DNA of 64,000 bases from an uncultured Clostridia bacterium (GTDB lineage: Bacteria > Bacillota > Clostridia > Christensenellales > UBA1242). The DNA is taken from positions 248,001-312,000 of the forward strand of contig CAKVFI010000001.1 in assembly GCA_934746715.1 (NCBI GenBank), read 5' to 3'. The position numbers and the translations under genes were made by a program. Positions 45,539 through 53,594 of the stretch are shown here, piece after piece. Under the pieces are notes generated by a model that saw only the letters and a list, made by a program, of their open reading frames with translations, had not been told where the DNA came from and made no database searches. The first letter of the stretch is position 1. Each line of letters starts with the position of its first letter.

Positions 45539-46697
45539 CTTTTTTATCCTCCTCAAGTTTGTATTTTTTTGAGAATAAAAATCTAAATATTTCAACTAAT
45601 ACATTTACTACAATGGAATTTCCAATAAGTTTATTCATTTTGCGATAACTTAACCCGGTTTTTGTAGCTCTTTCATATTCATCTTCTTTGAAACCCATCA
45701 ACAAAAAGGCTTCGCGTATTGTTAATAATCTAAAAGATTCTCCTTTGGGTCCATCGTAATACAACATTGCGGCTGTATTACTTCTATCCATATTGCATGT
45801 AATAGTATGAATTATTGTGTCTTCTTGAATAGGTTCTCTTTTATTAATTTTCCACATGTCTTTTCTAGACCTAGTAGGATATAATTGTGCCGCATTAGCT
45901 TCTTGTTTGTATATTGGGTTTGTATAATCCTCTTTAATAAAATCTTTACAATTTAAGGGTTCGTTTGTTTCCAAATCTTTAGCTGTGATATTTATTTTTT
46001 TGCCTATATGACTCACAATAAAACATCTCTTTCTATCTTGTGGTATACCAAATTTTGTTGCATCTAAAATCATTGGGTCTGAATTTTCATATCCAATTAA
46101 ATTAAGAAATGATAACCATTCATTAAGATCTTCTCTGTTAGATTCAGCTAGTATTGCTTTAACGTTTTCCATTAATAAATATTCAGGTAATCTATTTTCT
46201 TCATTAAGCTTAATTAATATTTTTTCAATTTCCCACAACAATCCTGATCTTGTCCCAGATCCTTTCTTCATCCCTTTTGTTTTTCCTCCAGTTGATAAGT
46301 CTTGGCAGGGGAAACTATAAATCAGTAAATCACAATCTGGCATATCAATTTTTCCATTTCCAATATCAACAATTGATCCGAAGTTTTTTGTCCTTATATT
46401 AGCTTTATATAACTTTGTAATTTCTTCTTCAGGCATTCTTGAAATATCTTTTACGGGATTAACTGAATCTTTACTAAATGTAAAGTTGTTTAAATATTTA
46501 ATTTGTTCATCTAAAGTTGGTGGATCAATTTCCGGTTTGCCATCATTTTGAATTTGATCATAACAATTTATAGCATCAATGAACCAATCACTAATACCCA
46601 CTATTTCATAATTAATGTTTAATCTTTTTAATGCTGAAGCTTGAGCACCGATTCCGGCGAACGCTTCAAACACTCTTAATTTTTTATCTTTTTTCAT
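45531..46697 (-). CDS. DNA (cytosine-5-)-methyltransferase, Dcm type
   Basis: The 388-residue enzyme methylates cytosine at C5. It has AdoMet motif I FAGIGAQ, the catalytic PCQDLS (motif IV), ENVKA (motif VI), QDRKR (motif VIII) and the late GNSIVV motif. The target-recognition region lies between motifs VIII and IX; its sequence specificity is unknown. It provides self-protection for the restriction operon. It overlaps the Phd-like gene upstream by 14 bases. Confidence 0.93.
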   Translation of the reverse strand: MKKDKKLRVFEAFAGIGAQASALKRLNINYEIVGISDWFIDAINCYDQIQNDGKPEIDPPTLDEQIKYLNNFTFSKDSVNPVKDISRMPEEEITKLYKANIRTKNFGSIVDIGNGKIDMPDCDLLIYSFPCQDLSTGGKTKGMKKGSGTRSGLLWEIEKILIKLNEENRLPEYLLMENVKAILAESNREDLNEWLSFLNLIGYENSDPMILDATKFGIPQDRKRCFIVSHIGKKINITAKDLETNEPLNCKDFIKEDYTNPIYKQEANAAQLYPTRSRKDMWKINKREPIQEDTIIHTITCNMDRSNTAAMLYYDGPKGESFRLLTIREAFLLMGFKEDEYERATKTGLSYRKMNKLIGNSIVVNVLVEIFRFLFSKKYKLEEDKKDE

Positions 46698-46887
46698 TAT
46701 TTTTCTCCTTTACCAACTTTAAATACTCATTGTAATCAATTATTACGCTCAAAGGTTTATTGTTTTTCATTATCACGACAGGCCGACCAAGCGAATTACT
46801 TACAGCTTCTGTTAATTTGCCACGGCTTAAATCTCTAATGCCATAACTAATTATGTTGTCATGCAGATGTTCATATTTTCTTTTCAT
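46684..46887 (-). CDS. Phd/YefM-like DNA-binding protein (orphan antitoxin)
   Basis: The 67-residue product ends in RPVVIMKNNKPLSVIIDYNEYLKL, the typical Phd/YefM antitoxin fold. No toxin gene follows; the next gene is the methyltransferase. It is the first gene of the restriction operon and its promoter is covered by two TGTCAAGACA sites, so it probably controls operon expression, as C proteins do elsewhere. ATG 46887 is chosen; a TTG at 46896 is possible. Confidence 0.72.
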   Translation of the reverse strand: MKRKYEHLHDNIISYGIRDLSRGKLTEAVSNSLGRPVVIMKNNKPLSVIIDYNEYLKLVKEKNNEKR

Positions 46888-46915
46888 AAAACACAAGGCC
46901 CTCCTTTCATTAGAA

Positions 46916-46949
46916 ATGATATCAAAATGTCAAGACAAATGTCAAGACA
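46916..46949 (-). promoter_or_regulatory. Restriction operon promoter with twin operators
   Basis: Minus-strand TTGACA (46945-46940), 18 bp, TATCAT (46921-46916). Two identical TGTCAAGACA elements at 46928-46937 and 46940-46949, each with TGTC/GACA palindromic arms, lie 12 bp apart, over the -35 box and in the spacer. They are good candidates for autoregulation by the Phd-like protein. Confidence 0.7.
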
Positions 46950-47271
46950 TTTTAATTAAAAACATAGGTCAAAGTTAAATAATAAGTTTTAATATTTTTT
47001 AAAGCCACCTATCAAAATCAGTATGAAAATAAATATGGCAGTAGTGATTAGATATTAAAGATATAACACTTTACTACAAAAGTCCACAAAGTTCTAAGCC
47101 GTTTTAAAGCGTTTAGGAAAGAAAAAGAATGACTGAAAATGTGGGTTTAATATATTTAGGTACATGGTGTTTGGAAAATTGTGTACCTAAATAAAAAATA
47201 CTAGCGAAAGTGCTAGTATTTATGGGTGGTTTTGGGGGTGTGGGCACATGTTTTGAGCAAAGGTTCGTGTG
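46950..47271. promoter_or_regulatory. Right end of the island with two TTAGGTACA-type sites
   Basis: This gap holds no convincing gene. It contains TTAGGTACA at 47156-47164 and its inverse TGTACCTAA at 47182-47190, plus a hairpin (AATACTAGC and GCTAGTATT, 47197-47220) that would terminate minus-strand transcription. The repeats match the left-end cluster. Confidence 0.6.
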
Positions 47272-47322
47272 TTGGTAAGGTGGGGGGGGGATCACGGGTC
47301 CGATTCCCGTCACCAGCTCCAT
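47272..47322 (+). repeat. attR: tRNA-Thr 3'-half fragment
   Basis: A copy of the tRNA-Thr 3' half from the anticodon loop to CCA, with a 5-base insertion in the G-run. The last 31 nt are identical to 33390-33420. No 5' half is present, so it is not a functional tRNA. Confidence 0.88.
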
Positions 47323-47324
47323 AC

Positions 47325-47369
47325 CCCCTCAATAACGACACCTTCACAGTGAATTATTGAGGGTTTTTT
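47325..47369 (+). terminator. Orphaned terminator after the tRNA fragment
   Basis: CCCTCAATA pairs with TATTGAGGG and TTTTTTT follows. It is probably the original terminator of tRNA-Thr, displaced by the island. Confidence 0.78.
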
Positions 47370-47498
47370 TATGCCAAAAAATTAATAATTATATAATCAA
47401 AGATCAAATAAATACTCTAAATTGATAGTTTTATGTTTAAAAATTTAATTATTATTTTGCATTTTTGCATTTTTTTTGCAAAATTGACATATAATATA

Positions 47499-47526
47499 TT
47501 GACAAATTCAATTGTTATGTTATAAT
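47499..47526 (+). promoter_or_regulatory. Promoter of the rloA-rloB unit
   Basis: TTGACA, 16 bp, and TATAAT preceded by TGT. A second TTGACA lies 15 bp upstream. Confidence 0.75.
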
Positions 47527-47555
47527 AAAACTGAAATCAAAGGGAGAGGGGTTAT

Positions 47556-48851
47556 ATGAATAATATAGTTAATTTTAAGGTTAAAAATTTTAGATCGTTT
47601 TATAATGAAACAATCTTTTCTATGCAAGCATCCAATAATAAAGAATATGCTGAATTGAACACTTTCTTATGCAACGAAAAACTTTTTCCAAAAAATGAAA
47701 ATGAATTATTGAAATCTGCAATACTTTTTGGTGCTAATGCTAGTGGTAAATCCAACTTGGTAAAAGCACTAGAATACATGAAAAATGTAATACTCACTTC
47801 TTCAAACCCATTAAATCCTTTAGTGCAAAACAATACTCCATTTGCTTTTATGAACACATCAAAGGATGAATCCACATTGTTTGAAATAGAAATAGTTGCA
47901 AATGATATCTTTTACGATTATGGCTTCGAAATAAAACAAAAACAGATAGTAAATGAATTTTTAAAAAGAAGAACAAATGGTAGGCTTGTTAATATATTTA
48001 GTCGTAATTTGATGGGCATAGATTTACAAACACCAAATAAATCATCTTCAATTGGTACAATATCTCCACAAAGCCTATTCATATCTTTTGCCAACACTCC
48101 TTTCTTAGCTCTTGATAAAGATATAGTGGTTGATCTTAAAAATGTGTTCAACTGGTTTAGTGAACCGAACTTATTTATTGTTACTGATGAAACAATAAAC
48201 AATTATAGGATATATCAAGAAGAAGATGGTAAATATACAAAATTAGCATTAGAATTTTTAAAGCAAGCTGATATAGGAATTGAAGATTTTAGTGTAGTTC
48301 AAGAAAAATTAGGTGGTGATAATGCCCCATCTGTAATGAGAGGAAAGCATTTGCCTCAAATACTACCTTTTCAAAAAGAATTATTAGCACTTGATTTGAA
48401 AACAAAATTTAATGTATATGATAAAGAAGCCAATGTTGTAGGCGAAAAAGATGTATATTTAGAACGTGATTATGGTTTTCACTCTGATGGCACATATAGA
48501 TTGATGTCTATATTAGGTTTAATATTAAAAACTTTAGACAAAGGTGGTGTAATAGTAATCGATGAAATAGATAGCAGATTAAATTTTTTGGTTGTCGATT
48601 ATATATTAAAATCTTTCAACTCTATAAATAAAAATATAAAAAATGCTCAACTTATATCAACTGTGCATAATGTTTTGCTTATGGATGATGGTTTAAGAAG
48701 AGATCAAATATATTTTGCATCAAAAAATAAAGTTGGTGCAACTGAACTTTATTCATTATCAGACTTTAACGATGTCAGAAAAACAGACCTATTTAGCAAA
48801 AAATATCTTGCTGGTTTTTACTCTGCAATCCCAAATTTAAAGGGGGTGTAG
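47556..48851 (+). CDS. RloA/AbiLi-type AAA ATPase
   Basis: The 431-residue protein has an ABC/SMC-like ATPase layout: Walker A GANASGKS (59-66), a long middle region, then VIVIDEIDSRLN (Walker B) and QLISTVHNVLLMD (H-loop). This matches the RloA/AbiLi ATPases of abortive-infection pairs. It probably senses infection and licenses the RloB nuclease. GGGAGAGG precedes the ATG. The codon use favours ATA and TTA more than the core genes to the left. Confidence 0.85.
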   Translation: MNNIVNFKVKNFRSFYNETIFSMQASNNKEYAELNTFLCNEKLFPKNENELLKSAILFGANASGKSNLVKALEYMKNVILTSSNPLNPLVQNNTPFAFMNTSKDESTLFEIEIVANDIFYDYGFEIKQKQIVNEFLKRRTNGRLVNIFSRNLMGIDLQTPNKSSSIGTISPQSLFISFANTPFLALDKDIVVDLKNVFNWFSEPNLFIVTDETINNYRIYQEEDGKYTKLALEFLKQADIGIEDFSVVQEKLGGDNAPSVMRGKHLPQILPFQKELLALDLKTKFNVYDKEANVVGEKDVYLERDYGFHSDGTYRLMSILGLILKTLDKGGVIVIDEIDSRLNFLVVDYILKSFNSINKNIKNAQLISTVHNVLLMDDGLRRDQIYFASKNKVGATELYSLSDFNDVRKTDLFSKKYLAGFYSAIPNLKGV

Positions 48852-48852
48852 A

Positions 48853-49491
48853 ATGAAAAGGCCTCAAAAGATTAGGAAGCAAAGAGATACAATTTTAATT
48901 TTAACCAATGGCAGAACAGAAAAAAATTACTTTGAAGCTATATCCACTGGTTACTCTTCTATGTATAAAATAGAAGTGAAATTATTAAATGCTGAATGTG
49001 ATAAGCTTGTCAATTATGCGATAAATCTTGACAGGTCTAAGTATAATCAGATTTGGTGCGTGTTTGACATTGATAATTCATTGGAAGAAAATCATTTAAT
49101 TCTTGCGCTAAAGCTAGCTAAGGACAATAATATTAATATAGCATATTCTAATGAAGCATTTGAAGTGTGGTTACTTTATCACATATTTGAAAAAGTTCCG
49201 CCTGCTTTAACTAGAAAGGCATATATAAAAGAGATAAATAAGCATCTCGAAACTATTGGTAGTTCCAAATATCAAAAAAACGATGTGGAATTATTGAAAA
49301 AAATATTTTTGCCAAATTTGCTTGTTGCTACAGAAAATTCTAAAAAGGTTCACCAAAAATTTGAAGCTGAACACCAAAAGCAGAATTCTGGCAATAAAGG
49401 ATACCAAGTTTGGGAGTGGAAATCAACAACCACTGTTTACAAACTTGTTGAAAACTTGCAACTAATCCAAAAAGATACGAATAATAAATAA
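48853..49491 (+). CDS. RloB/AbiLii-type protein
   Basis: The 212-residue protein has ILILTNGRTEKNYF, then WCVFDIDNS, then AYSNEAFEVWLLYH, the pattern of RloB, a TOPRIM-like family. RloB is the presumed toxic nuclease or effector of the pair; the second acidic motif here reads DID. It starts one base after the RloA stop, with a GGGGGTG site, so the two are made together. A terminator follows at 49603. Confidence 0.85.
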   Translation: MKRPQKIRKQRDTILILTNGRTEKNYFEAISTGYSSMYKIEVKLLNAECDKLVNYAINLDRSKYNQIWCVFDIDNSLEENHLILALKLAKDNNINIAYSNEAFEVWLLYHIFEKVPPALTRKAYIKEINKHLETIGSSKYQKNDVELLKKIFLPNLLVATENSKKVHQKFEAEHQKQNSGNKGYQVWEWKSTTTVYKLVENLQLIQKDTNNK

Positions 49492-49602
49492 AGTCCTATT
49501 TATCTCTGCCGTTCGCCCGCCGATATAGTAGCATTGGTTGGTTTGCATATGTCAATGGAAAAAATTATCGCTTAAACAATTTATTGTTATCTTCAATATT
49601 TT

Positions 49603-49634
49603 AAAGACTAGGTTTTTATCCTGGTCTTTTTTTA
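49603..49634 (+). terminator. Terminator downstream of rloA-rloB
   Basis: AAAGACTAGG and CCTGGTCTTT pair (one G-U) with seven Ts after. The remaining DNA from 49492 to 49767 shows no convincing gene. Confidence 0.75.
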
Positions 49635-49767
49635 TGCACTTATCTATATTTAGGTCAATAATTTTTTCTATTTCATTGACATATACTCTGCCCTTCAATT
49701 TACAAATTTTACAACCTTTGCTTCCGTTAGGTCTGCCGAAAGGCAAATCTAAATAGGAGGTTTAAAG

Positions 49768-50016
49768 ATGAACAACGAAGTTAAGAAATACTACCTTAAA
49801 GAGTTTTCTTACTATGATGGTGAATGTTTTATAACTTTCAATATTGTTTCAATTGATTTTGAAAGAAGAACCATCAATGTTGCCATTACAAATCGTGGGA
49901 AAATAAGCGTAATTGAATACGACTTATTAAAAGATGATAATGGCGATTTTTACTTTGAATATGGGTGTGAAAGAACACCTATTGAAGTAAATGATTTTGA
50001 AACGATAAACGATTAA
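49768..50016 (+). CDS. Small hypothetical mobile-element protein
   Basis: The 82-residue acidic protein (beta-rich, ending in FETIND) has a strong AGGAGG site. It is the first of three short overlapping or closely spaced frames, the last of which resembles ArdA, so it probably belongs to a conjugative-element accessory operon. Function is unknown. Confidence 0.6.
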   Translation: MNNEVKKYYLKEFSYYDGECFITFNIVSIDFERRTINVAITNRGKISVIEYDLLKDDNGDFYFEYGCERTPIEVNDFETIND

Positions 50017-50026
50017 GGAGTTAAAA

Positions 50027-50284
50027 ATGAAAGAAGATGAAATTGTTATACTTAATTCTATAATTGATGAATTAAGAAGATTTGAACGCCAAGATTTATA
50101 CAGATGCTATTATTGCAATTTGTACTTTAACTGGAACGATGCAGACTACAACCTAGAAGACAAAACTTATACTTGTCATTTTTGCAGAAACACTTTTGAC
50201 GAAAGTGAACTTGAAAGTGTTTCCATAATGGACTACATAAAAGATATTTTTATGGCATACAAAGGAGACACCAACGATGAGTAA
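50027..50284 (+). CDS. Small zinc-ribbon-like protein
   Basis: The 85-residue protein has two CxxC pairs, CYYC and CHFC, separated by about 23 residues, forming a probable zinc ribbon. AGGAG precedes the ATG. It overlaps the start of the ArdA-like frame by 8 bases. Probable element accessory protein with no assigned role. Confidence 0.6.
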   Translation: MKEDEIVILNSIIDELRRFERQDLYRCYYCNLYFNWNDADYNLEDKTYTCHFCRNTFDESELESVSIMDYIKDIFMAYKGDTNDE

Positions 50285-50539
50285 TATTTGCATTGTTATT
50301 GGCTCTTGGGGTTCATACAACGAATGTAATGAAAAAGCCTTAGGAAGCAAATGGTTAGATTTAGAAGATTTTGATAGTTTCAAAAAATCGAAGAAGAACT
50401 AAACAAAGAAGGCTTTGAACTTAATGGAATTGATGAAGAACTATTTATACAAGACATTGATAACGCAAATGTAGATACTGAACACATTATCTTACAAGCA
50501 ACCCAAGACGGAAAAGTTAACAAAAAGATTATACGATAA
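50277..50539 (+). pseudogene. ArdA-like antirestriction gene, frameshifted
   Basis: The first frame reads MSNICIVIGSWGSYNECNEK and KWLDLEDFDSFKK, like the start of ArdA, a DNA mimic that blocks type I restriction. It ends at 50402. One base over, after an A6 tract, it continues as IEEELNKEGFELNGIDEELFIQDIDN, as ArdA domain 1 would, and stops at 50539. One missing A explains it. The C-terminal domains are absent, so it is truncated too. Confidence 0.65.
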
Positions 50540-50580
50540 AAGTTGCAGATAAGTTCTACATTACCAATAATCTATAAATA

Positions 50581-50614
50581 AACAAGTCGGGAGTAAAAAC
50601 TTCCGGCTTGTTTT
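50581..50614 (+). terminator. Terminator after the ArdA-like remnant
   Basis: ACAAGTCGGGAGT and ACTTCCGGCTTGT pair around AAAA, then TTTT. Confidence 0.75.
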
Positions 50615-50671
50615 GTGCTTATGCTGTTTTAAAATCTTCTAAAATTATTGAAATTATTAATATTATTAAAA

Positions 50672-51382
50672 TTATATTCTCCTTATTTGACGTGGATTTA
50701 GCAGAAACACACTGTTCATAGCAACCATTGATTTCATCATTTGCCTATTATTGACAGCCTTTTTAATATCATTTACAGCTAAAGATGTGAGTCTTAAATC
50801 TTTTAAATTACTTTTATCAAAAATAATATATGCAATATATTTTGCATTGTTATAATCAACACAAACATTATCTATCACTGCAACAGCGTTTTCTTTATCT
50901 GCGAACTTCTTTTTCTTTAGTGATTTTATATATTCTTTACTATATACATAAATAGCACTATCATCTTTTATAACATCAAATAATTTATCATAAGTTTTTT
51001 CTTTTTTAACTTTTTCAAGGACAATATTTGGTTCTTCAAAATAAATACAAAAAATTTCTTTAGAAAAAATGTTTGTAACTACAATCACATTGTCACACGC
51101 AAACTTATTCCTTTTAATATCACATTTTGAATATTCGATCTCAGATGCTTCCCATTTCTCGCCCAACATAGCCTTGCTAATTTTTTTAAAGTGCTTTTTT
51201 ATCCAATTATAATGATAAAAAACATAAAAAGAATCTGCTGTTTCTTTCAATTTTAATAAATTATTACAAACAACTTCATCTAAATTTTGAGGTGTAAAAT
51301 TCTCTTTACTTTTAGGTCTAAAACCTAGGGAACCCATCTCATATTTTGCTCTACCAATAAATTTGTAAGTAATAAAACACAT
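50672..51382 (-). CDS. Hypothetical protein
   Basis: The 236-residue, Lys-rich soluble protein has no recognised domain. Residues in the middle (NVIVVTNIFSKEIFCIYFEEP) and end (NDIKKAVNNRQMMKSMVAMNSVFLLNPRQIRRI) give no family match. AGAGGAAG precedes the ATG at moderate spacing. It sits in a stretch of mobile-element remnants and is transcribed in the same direction as the restriction operon at 51.8-59.5 kb but separated from it by decayed genes. Confidence 0.55.
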   Translation of the reverse strand: MCFITYKFIGRAKYEMGSLGFRPKSKENFTPQNLDEVVCNNLLKLKETADSFYVFYHYNWIKKHFKKISKAMLGEKWEASEIEYSKCDIKRNKFACDNVIVVTNIFSKEIFCIYFEEPNIVLEKVKKEKTYDKLFDVIKDDSAIYVYSKEYIKSLKKKKFADKENAVAVIDNVCVDYNNAKYIAYIIFDKSNLKDLRLTSLAVNDIKKAVNNRQMMKSMVAMNSVFLLNPRQIRRI

Positions 51383-51456
51383 ATTTCATCTTCCTCTTTC
51401 TTGCTTTTATTTGACAATATTGATTATATCATAGTTTTTCATTTTCGCATAAAGTT

Positions 51457-51588
51457 TTACTTGCGTCCAATTAAATTATCTATTGAACCACCAAGATTTT
51501 TAGCAATATAGTATATTATATCAAGTCTAGGGATTGAGCCACTTTTTCAATGTCTAATAATACTTTCATCGTATCCAATTGTTTTCAT
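51457..51588 (-). pseudogene. XRE-type helix-turn-helix regulator remnant with an in-frame stop
   Basis: Translation gives MKTIGYDESIIRH, a TGA, then KSGSIPRLDIIYYIAKNLGG and SIDNLIGRK. The second part is the typical XRE repressor end (SxPxLdtLxxIAkxLgxSiDxLiG). The TGA stands where tryptophan is usual, so a TGG-to-TGA change killed the gene. Confidence 0.7.
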
Positions 51589-51596
51589 AAAAAAGG

Positions 51597-51755
51597 CAGA
51601 TAATTGAAAGCAATCACCAGATGATAGATAATTGCGACACTTTAATTTGTTATGTTGACAAGAAAAAATGGCGCAGCGGTGCAAAACTCGCACTCAACTA
51701 CGCCAAACGCAAAGGTCTAGAAATAATAAATCTTTACAAGCGACAAAATAATTAG
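51597..51755 (+). pseudogene. SLOG/YpsA-like protein remnant (C-terminal part)
   Basis: A 52-codon frame reads QIIESNHQMIDNCDTLICYV, then RSGAKLALNYAKRKGLEIINLY and stops. This matches the C-terminal end of SLOG (DUF1273/YpsA) proteins found on phages and conjugative elements. The frame has an upstream stop and no start region, so only a fragment remains. Confidence 0.6.
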
Positions 51756-51780
51756 TATAGTTAAAAACGTTTTACAATCA

Positions 51781-53592
51781 TCATCGATTATGAGATTCGA
51801 TAAATTTAACTATTTTTTCTGTTAATTCTTTAGCATTTGTTGATAACATATCATAATCAGTCGTAAAATTTAAAGCCTCATTGCAAAATTTGAGTTTGTT
51901 TTTGATTGTCCCACTACTACCAGAATAACTTTTTAATCCATCATCTTTGAACAGTGTATCAATATATTTTCCAAGTTGTTTAGTTGAAAAATCCTTATTA
52001 CTTAATTTGGTTTTAATTATTTCTTCTTTATCTTGATTGTCGCTGATTAAAACACTGATCAATACTTGGTTATGAATTAAATTTTCAATTTCAACGACTG
52101 GTAATTCATAAAAATTTTCACCAAGAACAGCTTTTAAATGTTCCTTATGTTGCTGTTTTTTTGAGGATGCTTTTCTATTATCATTATCTGCTATTAAAAA
52201 TATATTATTGTTTATATATTTTGCATTTATATCATCGGTGTTTTCATCATCAAAGTTAAAATGCACGAGATTACCGCCACCATACTCAACAAATGTAAAA
52301 TCAATATTTTCTCTAAAATGCTTATTAAATTTCTTTTCGTATAATTTCAAATAATGACGTAAATACAACCTATCAGTTATACCCTCAACCCAAATACTGC
52401 AATTTGATAAAAACACGCTTGAGTTGCGTATCCCCAATTCGTTAAGTAATGACATATCTCCATTGTTGCACTGCTCTATCAAAAAGTTTTCTTTATCGTT
52501 GAAATGCTCTTTTTTCTTTTTAAATTTGAAAATAGACATATTTACTTCAACGTCTGCAGACATATCAAGTATAGCATTTGAATGAGTCGTAATAAAATAC
52601 TGGTGATTTTTAAAAATATCCGAATTGATCACTTCAATAAATTTACGCAATATACCAGGATGTAAATAAAGCTCAGGTTCTTCAATAAAGAACATACAAT
52701 TTTGCTCGTCTTTATGGTAATACAATGAAAATAATATAATAATTAACTGCTGAATACCATCCCCCAAATTAAAAATTTCTCGTTCATCATCACCGATTCT
52801 AACATATAATATTTTCTTTTCTTCGTTAGGAATTAATTCAATTTTGTCTACATCTCTAAAAAAGTTATCATGTAAGAAACGTTGAAAATTTTCAATAATT
52901 TTTCTTTGAGTATTATCACCTAAAAGCAGTTTTTTTATTTCAGAATATAGTTTACCTCCAGTTAATATTTTATCTTCTAGATTTCTACTATCTTTAAAAT
53001 ATTCATTAAGAATTATTTTATTGTAAATATCAAAATCCTCTAACCCTTTTTTATCCAAATCTAGTATACTAATAAAATGATTAATGGAGTCCTTGTTTTG
53101 AATTAAAACAGTGTCACTTAAAACTTTTTTTAATTTTTTTATAATTGCAGATTTATAATCCTTAACACCCCTAATTATTGGAAAATAATATTTAGATTCA
53201 TTATGTACTTCTACAGAATTTTTAAAACATGGGCCCCAAAATGGATGACGACTAAAGTTATAAACATCAATAGGATAATTTTTAAATTTGTTGTGTGCAT
53301 TTGTAAATATTTTTACACAAGATGAAGGTGGAGTTTCATAGTAGCTGTAAACATTACTTTTTGTTTCATTATGAAATTGCTGGAATCCTTCGTCCGTAAA
53401 TCCGTTGTAGTTTTCTTGAAATAAGTATCTTAAAAACCTGCTTTTTCCGGAATTATTTTCACCAATAAAAATATTAGTTTTGGATAATTGTCCAAAGCAT
53501 AAGCATTGTTCATCACTAATGTAATCTTCATTAAACTTTAACAATTCTATTTGATTAAATTTTTTTTCACACTTATAAAACAACTTGTACAT
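51781..53592 (-). CDS. OLD-family ATPase with TOPRIM nuclease domain
   Basis: The 603-residue protein has Walker A GENNSGKS (44-51), a signature-like NLGDGIQQLI, Walker B FFIEEPELYLHPG and H-loop ITTHSNAILD. The C-terminal TOPRIM region has VEGITD (Glu) and LIADNDN (Asp-x-Asp). OLD nucleases serve phage defence, alone or with partners. Its start lies two bases after the stop of the large restriction protein, whose end carries its GGAGTAG site, so it is part of the same operon. Confidence 0.87.
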   Translation of the reverse strand: MYKLFYKCEKKFNQIELLKFNEDYISDEQCLCFGQLSKTNIFIGENNSGKSRFLRYLFQENYNGFTDEGFQQFHNETKSNVYSYYETPPSSCVKIFTNAHNKFKNYPIDVYNFSRHPFWGPCFKNSVEVHNESKYYFPIIRGVKDYKSAIIKKLKKVLSDTVLIQNKDSINHFISILDLDKKGLEDFDIYNKIILNEYFKDSRNLEDKILTGGKLYSEIKKLLLGDNTQRKIIENFQRFLHDNFFRDVDKIELIPNEEKKILYVRIGDDEREIFNLGDGIQQLIIILFSLYYHKDEQNCMFFIEEPELYLHPGILRKFIEVINSDIFKNHQYFITTHSNAILDMSADVEVNMSIFKFKKKKEHFNDKENFLIEQCNNGDMSLLNELGIRNSSVFLSNCSIWVEGITDRLYLRHYLKLYEKKFNKHFRENIDFTFVEYGGGNLVHFNFDDENTDDINAKYINNNIFLIADNDNRKASSKKQQHKEHLKAVLGENFYELPVVEIENLIHNQVLISVLISDNQDKEEIIKTKLSNKDFSTKQLGKYIDTLFKDDGLKSYSGSSGTIKNKLKFCNEALNFTTDYDMLSTNAKELTEKIVKFIESHNR

Positions 53593-53594
53593 TT

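Noticed and set aside
46684..46887. A complete toxin-antitoxin pair at the start of the restriction operon
   Set aside because: The adjacent gene is a clear C5 methyltransferase and no short toxin frame with a ribosome site is found beside the Phd-like gene.
47272..47322. A second tRNA gene at the right end of the island
   Set aside because: Only the 3' half from the anticodon loop onward is present, with a 5-base insertion; there is no 5' acceptor or D-arm.
49552..49746. A 64-codon minus-strand frame with a CxxC pair between rloB and the next gene
   Set aside because: It starts with TTG without a ribosome site and overlaps the rloB terminator; no family is apparent.
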